Made by a program: the position numbers and the translations under genes
Source of the DNA: Odontesthes bonariensis
Taxonomy: Eukaryota; Chordata; Actinopteri; Atheriniformes; Atherinopsidae
Length of the DNA stretch: 64,000 bases
Assembly (NCBI RefSeq): GCF_027942865.1
Contig: NC_134515.1
Coordinates: 28,339,949 to 28,403,948, forward strand
Reading direction: 5' to 3'
Part shown: positions 37,501 to 64,000 of the stretch, piece after piece
Numbering within the stretch: position 1 is the first letter of the stretch
How the letters are laid out: each line of letters starts with the position of its first letter
The notes under the pieces: generated by a model
Told to the model about the DNA's origin: nothing
The model's database searches: none
What the model saw: the letters and a program-made list of their open reading frames with translations, nothing else

Positions 37501-40068
37501 CTTTTAACTGCTTCATTAAGGTTCCCATGAAGTAGAACTTGATTTTTAAGTTTGATTTTTCAGCCTTGGATGACACAAAAAAAACATTGTCAATCCCAAC
37601 AATGAGTAAAAAAAAAAAAGTCATTTTGTAAACTCTTAATGGTTAAATGAAACAAAAAAAGTAAAAATGACCTTGAGTCATACTGCTCTCAGGGGCTTGT
37701 TGGCAACCAGTTACATACTTTGTTAAAATCAAAAATTTTAGCAAATCAGAGCAACTCTGCTTTTTCGGGAGGAAACCTTTAAAGATGCTGAAGCAAATAA
37801 TACAGTGTTGGCCATTGCATGGGGACCTTAATGAGGAAATAACAAGGAAACAGGTTTTACCGGCCCATGAAACAAACATTGAGATGTCAAATTGTCCAAT
37901 GACTTAAACTAGCCTTTATTACAGATCTTATTTTGAGCACAAAAAACCCCAATCACTGTCATTTATCAAGGTGTCCTAATATACAATTTTCTTCTTCTTT
38001 CCTTCTTTGCTGTTCCTCCTCCTCTGCCTTTACCTGTAAGAATGACAACCAGCTGGATCTGGACGAGCTGGACCTGGAGCCCCTGGACAATGCTGTTCAT
38101 CTGAGCAGCAGCCACACAGAGAGGACCGCCCCCCCGGTGAAGGGTGCTGGACCCGTCAGCGCCGCGGGTGGAGGTGTGCTCCGTAGCCACAGTCACTCGG
38201 TGAACAGGGATTCCCCTGATTTGCTCAAGACGGTTCTGAGCAACAGCCAGGAGTTGGACAGTGGCGTTGGCCGCACAGATGAGAGCACGCGCTATGAGGA
38301 GTCTTCGGAACACGACCTTCTGGGAGACGACCACACCAGCGCCTCCAACACCAACGCAACCAATACACCTGGCAGCATGCGCAAATTCCTGTCCAGCAGA
38401 GGGGATACTCCACCCCTGCTGCACTCCCAAGACCTCCAGTTCAGCACGGACTCCCTTCTGGGACTGGACTGTTTCAACGGAGGAGGCCTGGAACCGGTGG
38501 AGCGACTGGAGAGGGTCTACATGCCCGATCCTGTGAGGATGATGATGCCTGGTCTGACTGAGGAGGAGTGCGAGAGGTACAAGGAGCTCCTGGAGATCAA
38601 GTGTTTCTATGAGAAGAACATTAATGCTCAGGGGATAGCACAAGACGAGGGAGGCGTCTCACTGGACGAGAATAGGAATGAAAGCCTAACGCAGCACGAG
38701 ATGGCCCTCCTTGAAGAGGAACTGCGCCATCTGGAATTCAAGTGTCGTAACATCCTGAGGGCACAGAAGATGCAGCAGCTGAGGGAGCGCTGCATGAAGG
38801 CTTGGCCTCATGAGGACAAAAATGGACTGAGTGCAGGGGCCGGAGGAGGGGCCGGGCGCTTGGAAACGACCGGTACCTTGGTGAGTGAGGAGTCGTGTCA
38901 CCACGCTCTGTCAGACATCAATGAGCTTCCAGAGAGGGAGCGCTCGGATAAGGACAGCACGAGTGCCTACAACACTGGAGGGGAAAGTTGCAGGAGTACC
39001 CCTCTGGTCAATGAGCAGTACCCTTCACCCTCCACACAGAGTCTGGACGGAGGAGAGTCTCTTCTCCTGGCGGGTTTGCAGCTTCAAACCTCCATTAGGC
39101 AGAAGGAGAGGGGCACCAGAGCCGAAAGAGGGGATGGGATGCAAGCTAATTTAAACCAGCCCTACTCTCCACACTCTCACAGGAGAGGAGCTGAGGCTAA
39201 GACATCCAGCCCAGGTGCAAAGGTCAGGTCCTTGTCCCGGGATGTGGGAACAAGGAGGGGCTCCGATGGAGGGATGAGACGTAACCCCAAGGCCAGCGGG
39301 ACAGCTGAGCGGGCTGGTGGACGCAGTGCTGAGAACAGCCCTTATCTATCCCGTCGTCAGACTGAGGTAAAGCCGCCCCAACGCTATCTGAGCTGCATGC
39401 AGCTGAGGTCCCCCTCAGCCTCTGAACGGCTGGGTGGACTCAGAAATGCTCCCAGGGAGGGGGCCACAGATATAGAAGGTGATGCCAGCCCGATGAGTTT
39501 GGGCAGCACGTGTAAAGATGTTGCCCAGGATCCTGGTGCTGTATCCTTACCCTTGTCCCCTCCACTGCTGCCTGCATCCCCCCGAATGGAGTGGAAAGTG
39601 AAGATCCGCAGCGATGGCTCGCGCTACGTGGCCAAACGGCCTGTGAGGGACCGTCTCCTGAAGGCCCGTGCCATGAAGATCAGAGAGGAACGCAGTGGCA
39701 TGACCACAGATGATGATGCCGTAAGCGAAATGAAAATGGGCCGTTACTGGAGCAAAGAGGAGCGCAAGCAGCAGCTGCTGAAGGCCCGAGAGCAGCGGCG
39801 GCGCAGGGAGTTCATGATGCAGAGCCGTCTGGACTTCCTGAGAGAGCGCGACAAGGATCAAGGCAGTGGTGGAGGAGGGCAGCAGGGGGCCACACAGCAG
39901 CAGGAACCCACCTCCATCCTGGAGCTGTGCCACCGCAGGAGCATGAAGAAGCGCAGCCGCAGAATCCTGGACAACTGGATCACTATCCAGGAGCTGCTGG
40001 CTCATGGGAGCAGGTCTGCTGATGGGAAGAAAGTCTACAATCCTCTGCTGTCTGTCACCACTGTGTGA
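25579..40068 (+). CDS. pdzd4: PDZ domain-containing protein 4 (LNX/PDZRN family scaffold)
   Basis: Seven coding exons join in frame to 916 residues (human about 769): 25579-25638, 33661-33971, 34122-34209, 34304-34402, 34501-34563, 34833-34934, 38041-40068. The N-terminus [18 protein letters not shown] matches human PDZD4; Gly2 and Cys3/Cys6 suggest myristoylation and palmitoylation, hence membrane attachment. One PDZ domain spans about residues 154-238, with [20 protein letters not shown] as its start. No RING domain is present, unlike PDZRN3/4. The last exon holds [17 protein letters not shown], a helix-forming [20 protein letters not shown] block (about residues 465-484), a basic C-terminal block and the terminus SVTTV, a class I PDZ ligand. 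The ATG has a strong context (A at -3, G at +4). The extra length relative to human is mainly in low-complexity parts of the last exon. The molecular role is poorly known; a scaffold function is inferred from the domains. Confidence 0.95.
25639..33660 (+). other. Intron 1 of pdzd4 (8 kb), no other gene seen
   Basis: The donor GTGAGC follows the 20-codon first exon, and a pyrimidine-rich tract ending CCCCCAG precedes exon 2. It contains a short (TG)n tract at 31804-31826 and CT-rich runs near 29.5 kb. No coding exon or RNA gene was recognised. Conserved regulatory elements are likely in an intron of this size but cannot be called without comparison. Confidence 0.6.
35040..35720. repeat. Probable dispersed DNA-element relic in intron 6 of pdzd4
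   Basis: A non-coding block containing CTGCCGTGGTATAATTGTCC, AAGCTTTAGCTGTCAGACAG, GCTGCAAAACAAGTCCAAAT, CACTGTACTTGACAGCTGG and AATCAAGTACTTTGATTGGC. I recognise this string order from abundant non-autonomous elements in teleost genomes. Its family and exact ends are uncertain. Confidence 0.5.
36786..36811. repeat. (ATG)n trinucleotide repeat
   Basis: About eight uninterrupted ATG/GAT units inside intron 6 of pdzd4. It is non-coding. Confidence 0.9.
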
Positions 40069-41460
40069 GATAAGATGGGAAGGAAAAGGGCAAACTGTCA
40101 GGGAGAGATAAGAAACAAATGTTTTGATTAGGCACAGATGTGTATCTACATTTTGCGCATTCAGAACCGTAAGAATCTATAAGATAACAGATAATTACTT
40201 GTCAATTTGAAGATCCATTCCATATTAAGTGTATCACAAAGGCAGAACAGGGAAATAGAGCACAGATAGCATTTATTCAAATGTATTCAGAGGTAAGTCT
40301 AGATAAGAGGCTGAGCTTGAGGAAAGGAGAAATCGCACCACTCCTTTGTGAGTAGCTCACAAACGAAAAGTAATGTTTGGAGAGCTCGATCACATCTTTA
40401 TAACGGACACAAAATGGGGCCAAGAACCACGGGAGTCGCCAGGAAAAGTCACTTCTGTGCCATAGAACTGCATATTTTCTGTGTGCAATGGACTTTTGAT
40501 CAAGCACATCTTTCTAAGAACTCAGAGTGGATGTTACTGAAGTTCATTCTTGCAGCGCTCACGAACAAGCGCTCCTTTGTTTCCCAACATCATCGTCTGA
40601 CCACTCGATCAAAAAGAGCTGAGCGGTGCCTTCCTTCCAGGCAGACTTGACTGCATAGCACAATTTTCAAGTTTAAAGAAAAAAAACAAGAAAAAAAACC
40701 CAACTGTAGCCAATTAAAGAAAAGCAGAAGCACAGAGCAGCAGATTCTTTTTTTTTGTTCGTTTTGAATGTACATCCATCCGAGCACAACGATTCCTGTT
40801 CAGAGTGGAATGAAGTCTCAGAAATGACTGACTGGCTGCTTGTCAGGTAGAAATGTAGTTGAAAGGCCTTCAAGAATAAAAAAAAAAAAAAAAAGCTGTC
40901 GCTACGACCTGGATGACTAAGAATCTACAGGTGAACTATCTTTTTGTCCTCCTTGAAAAGGCACTTGCTGTTTAAATAAGAGAAACTGTATTTTCTCCAC
41001 ATAACTTTTCAGAACTTCCTGGTTAGAATGAAATAAATCGCGTAATAACATCGACTGTGACCGAAGATATTTCATTCATTGAACATTCTCAGCTCTAATA
41101 ATCTCCCGAATAAGGTCTACGGCTGCATCAGCTGTGCTCCCTAATTCTGCTCCTACGAATGTAAACGACATCAAGTAACCGATTTACAAAGCACAGAGGA
41201 CAAAACGCTGCTTTTTCTCATTTGGCTTTCATGCATGTTTGATATCGACACCGAAGTGTTTTTCCATTAACTTCTACATTGAAGGCTTTTAAGATACTGT
41301 AATTGTGGATGTCTTTCTATGATTCTTTACTAAAAATGGTAGCATAGAGAAAAAAAACAAAAAAAATATGGGTGTACTCGTTTGTTCAATATTGTGATCT
41401 TGTGTCTGCCATTTTACAGTCTGAGCTTTTCTAAATAAACGCTGTGATCGTGGGAAAGAT
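40069..41460 (+). other. pdzd4: 3' untranslated region of pdzd4
   Basis: Non-coding sequence after the TGA at 40066-40068. AATAAA-type signals occur near 40875, 41032 and 41434. The last is the best final signal because it is followed by a GT-rich stretch (GTGATCGTGGG) and then the end of the opposing gene. Confidence 0.55.
41434..41439 (+). terminator. pdzd4: Poly(A) signal, pdzd4 (likely distal)
   Basis: Canonical AATAAA with a G/T-rich element shortly after it, about 1.37 kb beyond the stop codon. Confidence 0.55.
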
Positions 41461-41514
41461 CTCTGTTGAATGGTTTGTGATTCAATCGGCATGAGAAATA
41501 ACGAGTCTGCGTGT

Positions 41515-42589
41515 CCTAAACAATTCTAAACCTTTATTTTGCCTAACAAGAGTGAAAAGAAACAAAGGCAACAGTAAAATGAAAAGTTTATACACAAACT
41601 CACGACAGCTGAGTGTCTGCAATATCAACAATAATAATAATAATATCATTTGAACCCATAAACAAAATGACTTAAGTCAAAGTGAGTTACAGTGAAGTTA
41701 CCTTAATTTGTAAAGAGAAAATGACGGGGAGGAGAGAAACTGAAAGGAAAAGAACATGGAGTCAAAAGGATGACAAAAAAAAAAAAAAGAAGGGGGGAAG
41801 GAGAGGAAGTAAAGAAAAACCCAAAAGGTACAGATATTCATTCTGGGAAAGTAGCACCAAAAACATTAATGCCTGTTTTTAACACTTCCCAAAATTTACT
41901 CAGTTTATTGAAAAATGCAACCTCCCACCCCCCCTGAAAACATCTTCAAACACAAGATTAAATACAACCAAAGAAAAAAAAAAGAAAAGATGCAAGTGTA
42001 ACCATGGTGCTGTTGTCTCAGATCAGCAGTAGAAATCCTCTGCCGTGCGTCAGCGTCCGGTTTCATGCCCACACAACTGTCCTAATAAACCCATAGCTTA
42101 TCTAATGTCAACATGTGAGCCCAAGTGAAGTGAGACTGCTGCCGCCGCCGGTCCACAGACCGGCTTCAGTTGAACTAATATTTAACACGGTTGGGAATAC
42201 ATAGCAGTACGGACTGACCTCAGAGACGAATCGAAAACCAAAGACGCTCCTTTAACGGTAAACTCTGCATCGGTCCAACACAGTCTCATAATGTTCAAAG
42301 GAAAAATGGATCCAGAGGAGGCGGAGAATAAATTTGGGGTAAGAAGAAATAATAATGAGTGAGATACTGCTGAGTTATTGATGCGACAGTGGAGTGTAGA
42401 AGAAGAGTCAATGCTCTGTTAGTGTCTGACCACATGAATGAAGGATGAACAGGGGTGGAAGGGAGACGGGGGAGGGAATGTCCTGCATCTTTTACTCTGT
42501 TACTCGACACAGTCTTCTGGCACAGAAAGCTCTGCCCTTTTCATTTCTTGGAATAATCCGTTTGAACAGAGCTCCAGTGTTTTACTGCA
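41515..42589 (-). other. kdm5c: 3' untranslated region of kdm5c
   Basis: Sequence beyond the TGA (complement of 42590-42592). Most of it is AT-rich and purine-biased with no reading frame resembling KDM5. Confidence 0.5.
41533..41538 (-). terminator. kdm5c: Poly(A) signal, kdm5c (minus strand)
   Basis: TTTATT on the plus strand is AATAAA on the kdm5c strand, about 1.05 kb past its stop codon. Cleavage 15-25 bases later would place the kdm5c end near 41510-41520. Confidence 0.5.
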
Positions 42590-58892
<16,303 letters not shown>

Positions 58893-59690
58893 CTTTAGCG
58901 CAGCAGGAAGCACAAGTAGTAAATTAAAAACAAAACGCTTCCAATCGCTTTAGTCAAACTGGGCTGGCTAGTCGTCATTTAGTTTGTTTCAAATGATAAT
59001 ATCGAACACTGTTTGTGTTCATAATTCAGCTATGAGAGGATATATTGCTGCTTACAGCTAACATTAGCACCAAGGCCTCCACTTTTTTCCCCCAGCACCA
59101 TCCAATCGCCTCCCACGGTTTTAGATAACTAGCATCCGTTTGCTAACGTTCAATGGGTGGCTGAGGAAATCAAGACAACTATGTAACCGCGGACCAGCGA
59201 ACATACATAGCATAACTCAGGTCGATGCGACCAGCCTGCTAGCCCTATTTGAACACGCAGAAATGCTACTAATTGTTGACTCCGTTATACTACAATGCCT
59301 TGTTGCATTCCCATGACTGACCCGAAGACACCTCGATGTCCCGGGGTATGATAGGGATTGTGGCCGCTCTCCTTCCTCTGTTGTTGTGATGACTGGTAGT
59401 TAGCTAACGTTGGCCAGCTGTGCTCGGTCCAGTTGGCTAGCTACCGCTGCTAGCAAAGTTGGCCGTTTTCAGCTCGAGTTCTCCATATGCAGCGCTCTGT
59501 CAAACACACTGGTTAAATACATGAATGGCTGTTGTTCTTTTAATACTAAGCGGTAGTCTCAAACTTTGTCAATTATGTCGTGATCAATCATTTTCCGACC
59601 AACATCATCACTCTCTTCAGGCCATCCTATCTTTCTTGACGAGACGCCATCTTAGTTTTTTCTCACGACCGAAGTACAACCTCAAATCTT
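58893..59690 (-). promoter_or_regulatory. kdm5c: kdm5c 5' untranslated exon and promoter region
   Basis: The donor at 58892 marks the 3' end of the presumed leader exon. At 59645-59653 the minus strand reads AAGATGGCG, the YY1 element found at many housekeeping transcription starts. Its ATG opens a seven-codon upstream ORF (MASRQER, then stop). The true start site could also be closer to 59.3-59.4 kb, so the limits are approximate. Confidence 0.4.
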
Positions 59691-60786
59691 CACACGTTGT
59701 CTCTAACGTCTACTCCCTGAAAGTAGTGCCCACTTACGCAAACTGAAGTCACGTAATTACAAAGGCACTATTTGTTGAAAAAGTAGGTCAAATTATTCGA
59801 ACGCGTTTGCATAATTTACACGAGCAAACCCCCAAAGTAAAGTTATCTCAACAAAAGTATATCATAATGTCACAATGTTTTACTCAGCCAATTGAATTTA
59901 ATGTACTCTTTGCATCAAAATGTTTAAAAATGTTCTTTAAAGTTGTTTTAAATAAAAAGTAAAATCCAACGATTTGGAATTCCTTTAAACCCCGTATTAA
60001 GTTGAAAATCAAGACAACAAAGGTGGATTAAAATGTGGTGTTGTCCAAAAAAATAGTTACATGTATAATTGGATAAATAAAGGGAATAAATAAATACATA
60101 TATTTCTTTATTTAAATATACATAGTCTCCATTTATTTCAAAACATTCCTGCTCGACTCATTGCCGGGATAAAAGGCTTTATTTAATTACCCATGTGTAT
60201 GCTTCACTGGCTCTTATATTTATCTTTGTGTTTCCAAGTAACTTACCAAATGCTTTTGGTAAGAACTGAAAATATTAAGAGACATGCACAACAAAACAAC
60301 AACGGAGGCCTTGAATAATTTAGTCACTAAAATTATGTTCAGTTAGTCTTGAAAAGCATTTAAACTTGCTGCTTTCAAATCGACAGCAATTAGTCTCCTC
60401 AGTTCACAAATGCTTACAGAGAGACTCTAAAAGAACGGGTTATGCAGCTTATTTGAAAACAGTTGTATGTCCCAATTTGATCGAAATGTGTTGGTAACAT
60501 TAGAAATAAAAAAAATAGAAATTCTTTTTTCAAATACATTTGGATAATTAGATTTGGATTATTAATCAATATATCACAAACAGTAATCAGTTGGCCTCAA
60601 AAATCTACACAAAGTATTTGGTTTTTATTTCTTTTCTGTGTGAATCGATGTCCCTTTTTTTAAAAAAAAAAAGCAATGTCATCATTTTTGCCACATTCTA
60701 TAATGATATGATCCTTTATGCTTTATCGCTCCTGTGGGGAAGCTTGTCTTGGATCTAAATGCTTCACGGTGCTAATGCAACAAATT

Positions 60787-61035
60787 TGGCTGTAGTTCAG
60801 GTGGAACAGCGTCATCTGACAGTCAGAAAGTTGGTGGTTTAATGCCTTAATGCTTGCTTGAAGTCTTGCTTGAAGTGTCCTTGGGCAAGACACTGACCTC
60901 CCGAGTCTAAATGTGTGTCATAAACAAAACAGCACCGCTTGGCCTCTGACAGTATGGACCCAGAAGTGCTATGCGAGTGTGTGTAAATGGGTGAATGTGG
61001 GTTGTGGTGTAAAAACACTGAGTGCTGAACAATCC
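60787..61035 (+). repeat. tRNA-headed SINE-like element
   Basis: The head contains an A-box-like TGGCTGTAGTTCAGGTGG (60787-60804) and a B-box-like GGTTTAATGCC (60836-60846) at tRNA-like spacing. The body carries AAGTGTCCTTGGGCAAGACA and GTGTGTAAATGGGTGAATGT, strings typical of an abundant teleost SINE family, and ends near ACACTGAGTGCTGAAC. Confidence 0.65.
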
Positions 61036-61936
61036 ATTTACCATTTACATGCATGAATTCTCTGTTACAGAAAAATGTAATCACAGTATCATATTGCACT
61101 AAATTCCCATCATCCAGACAGAACCTTGCATACCTATTACAAAAACACATACTGCACATACCCAACAGTGAAGCACTGTTGCACAAACCCTTCAGCCTCA
61201 CGCAGATTTGTTTAATAGATTAATAGACGTAGAGATAAAACCAGTTTTGAAACGGTTATGTCAACAGTGGGGAACTCTGTGTTGTCAGCCTCAGAGCAAA
61301 AGCTCGTAGTCCTTATAGAGGATATGTGATGGATTGATCAGTGTCCTCTGAGCTTGTCTAAGTATAGACAGATAAACTGCGTAGAGCAACTGTTACTGCA
61401 GTGTGTAGTAGTTGAGCAAGCTTAGTTTTTAGATGTGCAGTGGGATTGCAAAACCATGCTGACATCCCATATCCGACTAAGCTCTCTAATGCCGCCTGGT
61501 AAGATACAGAAAGAAGACCCACCTTACCCTAACCGTGCACACTAAGTCTGTATTAAAAAACGAAGTGTCCATTGTAAATGAGAAAAAAAATGTCCCCATT
61601 GCACAAAGTTTTCTATTTTAGAAAAGTGAGCTGGTGGATTTGTGTCATTGTTCTGGAAGCTGAGGGGGGTGGTGTTGCCAGGAAATGTAAAAAAACGAAG
61701 TTTCACGGAGCGACTGGAATTGTTTGTGAATCGTATGAAAAGAACTGGGGAGCTGAAGCAGGCCTGCAGAGTTCCTGTGTTGATTTGTCTGGATTCTGAC
61801 CGGATGTTGTTGACTCTTACACGCCGACTTCGACTGGTTACAAGTGAATGATGCCACTTGATAAAAATACTGATGCTCATTTGCTTGCGATAAGGTTGAA
61901 CAGCATTAAAAAAAAATATCCGAAGAGAAATAACAT

Positions 61937-62091
61937 GTCTGTGCCTAATTAAAGGCAATAGTCTTATTAAATTATTATAATGCTGTTCATATCATTGACA
62001 TAGTACCTTGTGCACACGTCTGTGCCTAATTAAAGGCAATAGTTTTATTAAATTACTATAATGCTGGTCATTGACATAGTACCTTATGCAC
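61937..62091 (+). repeat. 81-bp tandem duplication, about 1.9 copies
   Basis: GTCTGTGCCTAATTAAAGGC starts at 61937 and again at 62018. The two units match through CATTGACATAGTACCTT with few substitutions and one small deletion in the second unit. Confidence 0.9.
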
Positions 62092-64000
62092 CTTATTTTG
62101 CTTTAATGTCACACAAACTACACACACACACTGGTCACTTCACTGCAAGGACACTTTAATTTATCAGAAGCAATAAATATTCACGTCTCAATTCTCTATT
62201 CTTTCAGTACACATAATACATACACAAAGAAAAAAATGTAAATAATGTTTGAAATAATATCAGTAAGTGCACTGACATATAAACGTTCATCAGGCTTGAA
62301 TTGAATTTGTCACTGTAACTCATTCTCGCACCATCAGTCTGAAATAATAAGAAAAGAAATAGAGGTCAATATTCCTTTAGGCCAACATCTCCTGTGCCTG
62401 TCCTTGTTGTATATGTGCATACTTAGTGGCACTCACATGCACGCACCTGAATACAGAATGGGAGCAGTTCATCCCGTATCTATAAGAAGCCTATGTATAG
62501 TTTAATATGTACATTTAGGTTTATACAGTACAATCTATTCAATAAGTGCAGATATACTCATGCAAGAAGAGTTCAAAAGGACACCATAAAAAGAAAAGGA
62601 TAGCAACACATACATCTAAAATCTTCATTTAACGATCTTGACTCTCTCCAAACCTTCTTAAAAAACTTTTTTTTTTGACACTTCAAATCTTCTGGAATTT
62701 TTGCATCTTTTTCAGCAGCTTGTTCATCAGACATCTTTATTTTGTGCTCTCCCATCTGGTCTCTCCTAGGTTTTCACGTGGTAATCAGTGGCACCGTGTT
62801 AAACTACGTTAGTGCTCACTTGCACTTTCAAAGATTGCAGTAGCAAAAGGGGTAAGACTTACGCGAGGCCCACGTGGGAAAAAAAGAAGAACAGGAATTT
62901 CAGTATGTACCTGTAGGCTATTTTACATTCGCGACTCTCATAATATTTTCCAACAAGAAGCCCTCAGCAGGGTGCCAAGGCATTAGAAAATGTAATAAGA
63001 TATTTCTGAAAGTGTCAGGACAGGGAGAGTCAGGAGAAGGCAATTTCTGACTTAAGACATCACATATGCAAAACCACGAAAACTCATGTAAAAGCGTGCT
63101 TCTTTCAAAAACATAGAAAAACGCAGAATGATTCAATCTGATGGCTGCGAGGAAGTGGGCATAGGAGCCCTGAATAATTATGTCTATCCAATCTTAACAA
63201 CCCCATTTAAGCTTCTTTTTTTCTTCTTTTTTTTCCAAATCTGGGAAATGCATAAGAAATAAAGAAATAAAACATGGACTTAAATTCACTCTGTAAATTC
63301 AAGTTTTGTTGGTTGCCCCATCTAAGAAGTTGTGTCCGTTTGCTCACAACAAACAGATAAGAAAATTAGGAACATTATCTGTGTTCAAATTTTCAACAGT
63401 CAAAAATAGTAATTATTTAAAACTCAACATTATGGACACTATGGTACTGTGAAAATAAATCACATTTCACATATCAGAATACCCTCTAGCGGTTATGGCA
63501 AACTGAGAGAATCTGTATGCGCATACACTCTCTATAACCATGTACAAACATCTGCTGATATAATTAATCACTAATAAAAACAATTATTGGACAATATTCA
63601 TCATACTCATAGCAGGTATATCATAATATCAATAAAACAGCAAGAAGCTTCAGAAACATTCAAAATATATTATTGTTTGTGTCATAGATTTCCATACCCC
63701 ACATGGAAAGTGTCATAAAGCCTCTTGCTAACACGAAAAAGACCCTTAAGCAAAAGACTGTCAGAGAACCGTGCACTGCTTTCAGAAATTTAAGACAGAG
63801 CAAAAAATCTGAGGTTTTCTTGAGTAAGAAAAGATGCCTGTCAGCAAAGCCAAACCCGCAAGAATGGATGGAGACATCATGAAGTTAGGTAAATTATTGC
63901 AAAGTCAAGGGACTTTTCTTTTCTTTTTTGGCAACTTTCTTCTGTTTGCTAATGCAAAACGCCGCTGGAATGCATTTAGTGGTTCAGTCTTTATTTACAT

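Larger units (their letters stand above)
59700..64000. other. Intergenic DNA right of kdm5c
   Basis: No gene recognised on either strand. It is AT-rich, with a SINE near 60.8 kb and a tandem duplication near 62.0 kb. It may include the untranslated end of a gene that lies beyond the right edge, but nothing supports a specific call. Confidence 0.45.

Noticed and set aside
37966-38643. 225-residue minus-strand ORF over the last pdzd4 exon, with other long frames at 39547-40005
   Set aside because: These are shadows of the strongly supported pdzd4 reading frame on the plus strand.
62573-62755. 60-residue minus-strand ORF starting MGEHKIKMSDEQAAEKDAK
   Set aside because: Lysine/glutamate-rich and AT-biased, with no family resemblance or flanking exons. 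It could be a first exon of a gene to the left, but nothing supports that.

Overview
This is a stretch of vertebrate nuclear DNA, almost certainly from a teleost fish. Genes are split into many short exons with GT/AG introns. The proteins match vertebrate families closely, introns are compact, and the dispersed repeats (a Rex1/L2-like LINE, tRNA-headed SINE, long TG tracts) are typical of percomorph-type genomes. Exons were joined by eye, using splice signals, reading-frame continuity and resemblance to the human proteins. Nothing was aligned or searched.

Layout. (1) 1-4.2 kb, minus strand: porcn, the Wnt O-acyltransferase, with its 3' end beyond the left edge and a promoter carrying five CCAAT boxes. 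(2) 5.2-7.2 kb, plus strand: a 5'-truncated non-LTR retrotransposon with an intact reverse-transcriptase ORF. (3) 8.57-11.88 kb, minus strand: a four-exon gene joining an N-terminal THAP zinc finger to C2H2 fingers and a tail rich in SUMO-site motifs. A perfect hairpin lies just upstream. (4) 12.1-25.6 kb: a gene-poor interval with dispersed repeats, a local duplication and a (TG)36 tract. (5) 25.58-41.4 kb, plus strand: pdzd4, a PDZ scaffold with a lipidation-type N-terminus and a PDZ-ligand C-terminus; its first intron is 8 kb. (6) 41.5-59.7 kb, minus strand: kdm5c, the JmjC H3K4 demethylase, with 27 coding exons resolved. Its sixth coding exon is followed by a 4.9 kb intron that may hide a cassette exon. 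(7) 59.7-64 kb: no gene recognised; a SINE and an 81-bp tandem duplication.

How the genes relate. porcn, pdzd4 and kdm5c are not one pathway. In human all three are X-linked (PORCN and KDM5C on Xp11, PDZD4 on Xq28), so the window looks like a compact piece of an ancestral block. pdzd4 and kdm5c converge tail to tail, with opposing poly(A) signals about 95 bp apart. No previously undescribed multi-gene system is evident. The most distinctive items are the THAP plus C2H2 protein, the tandem SUMO-interaction-like motifs in the fish Kdm5c C-terminal region, and the candidate in-frame exon in kdm5c.
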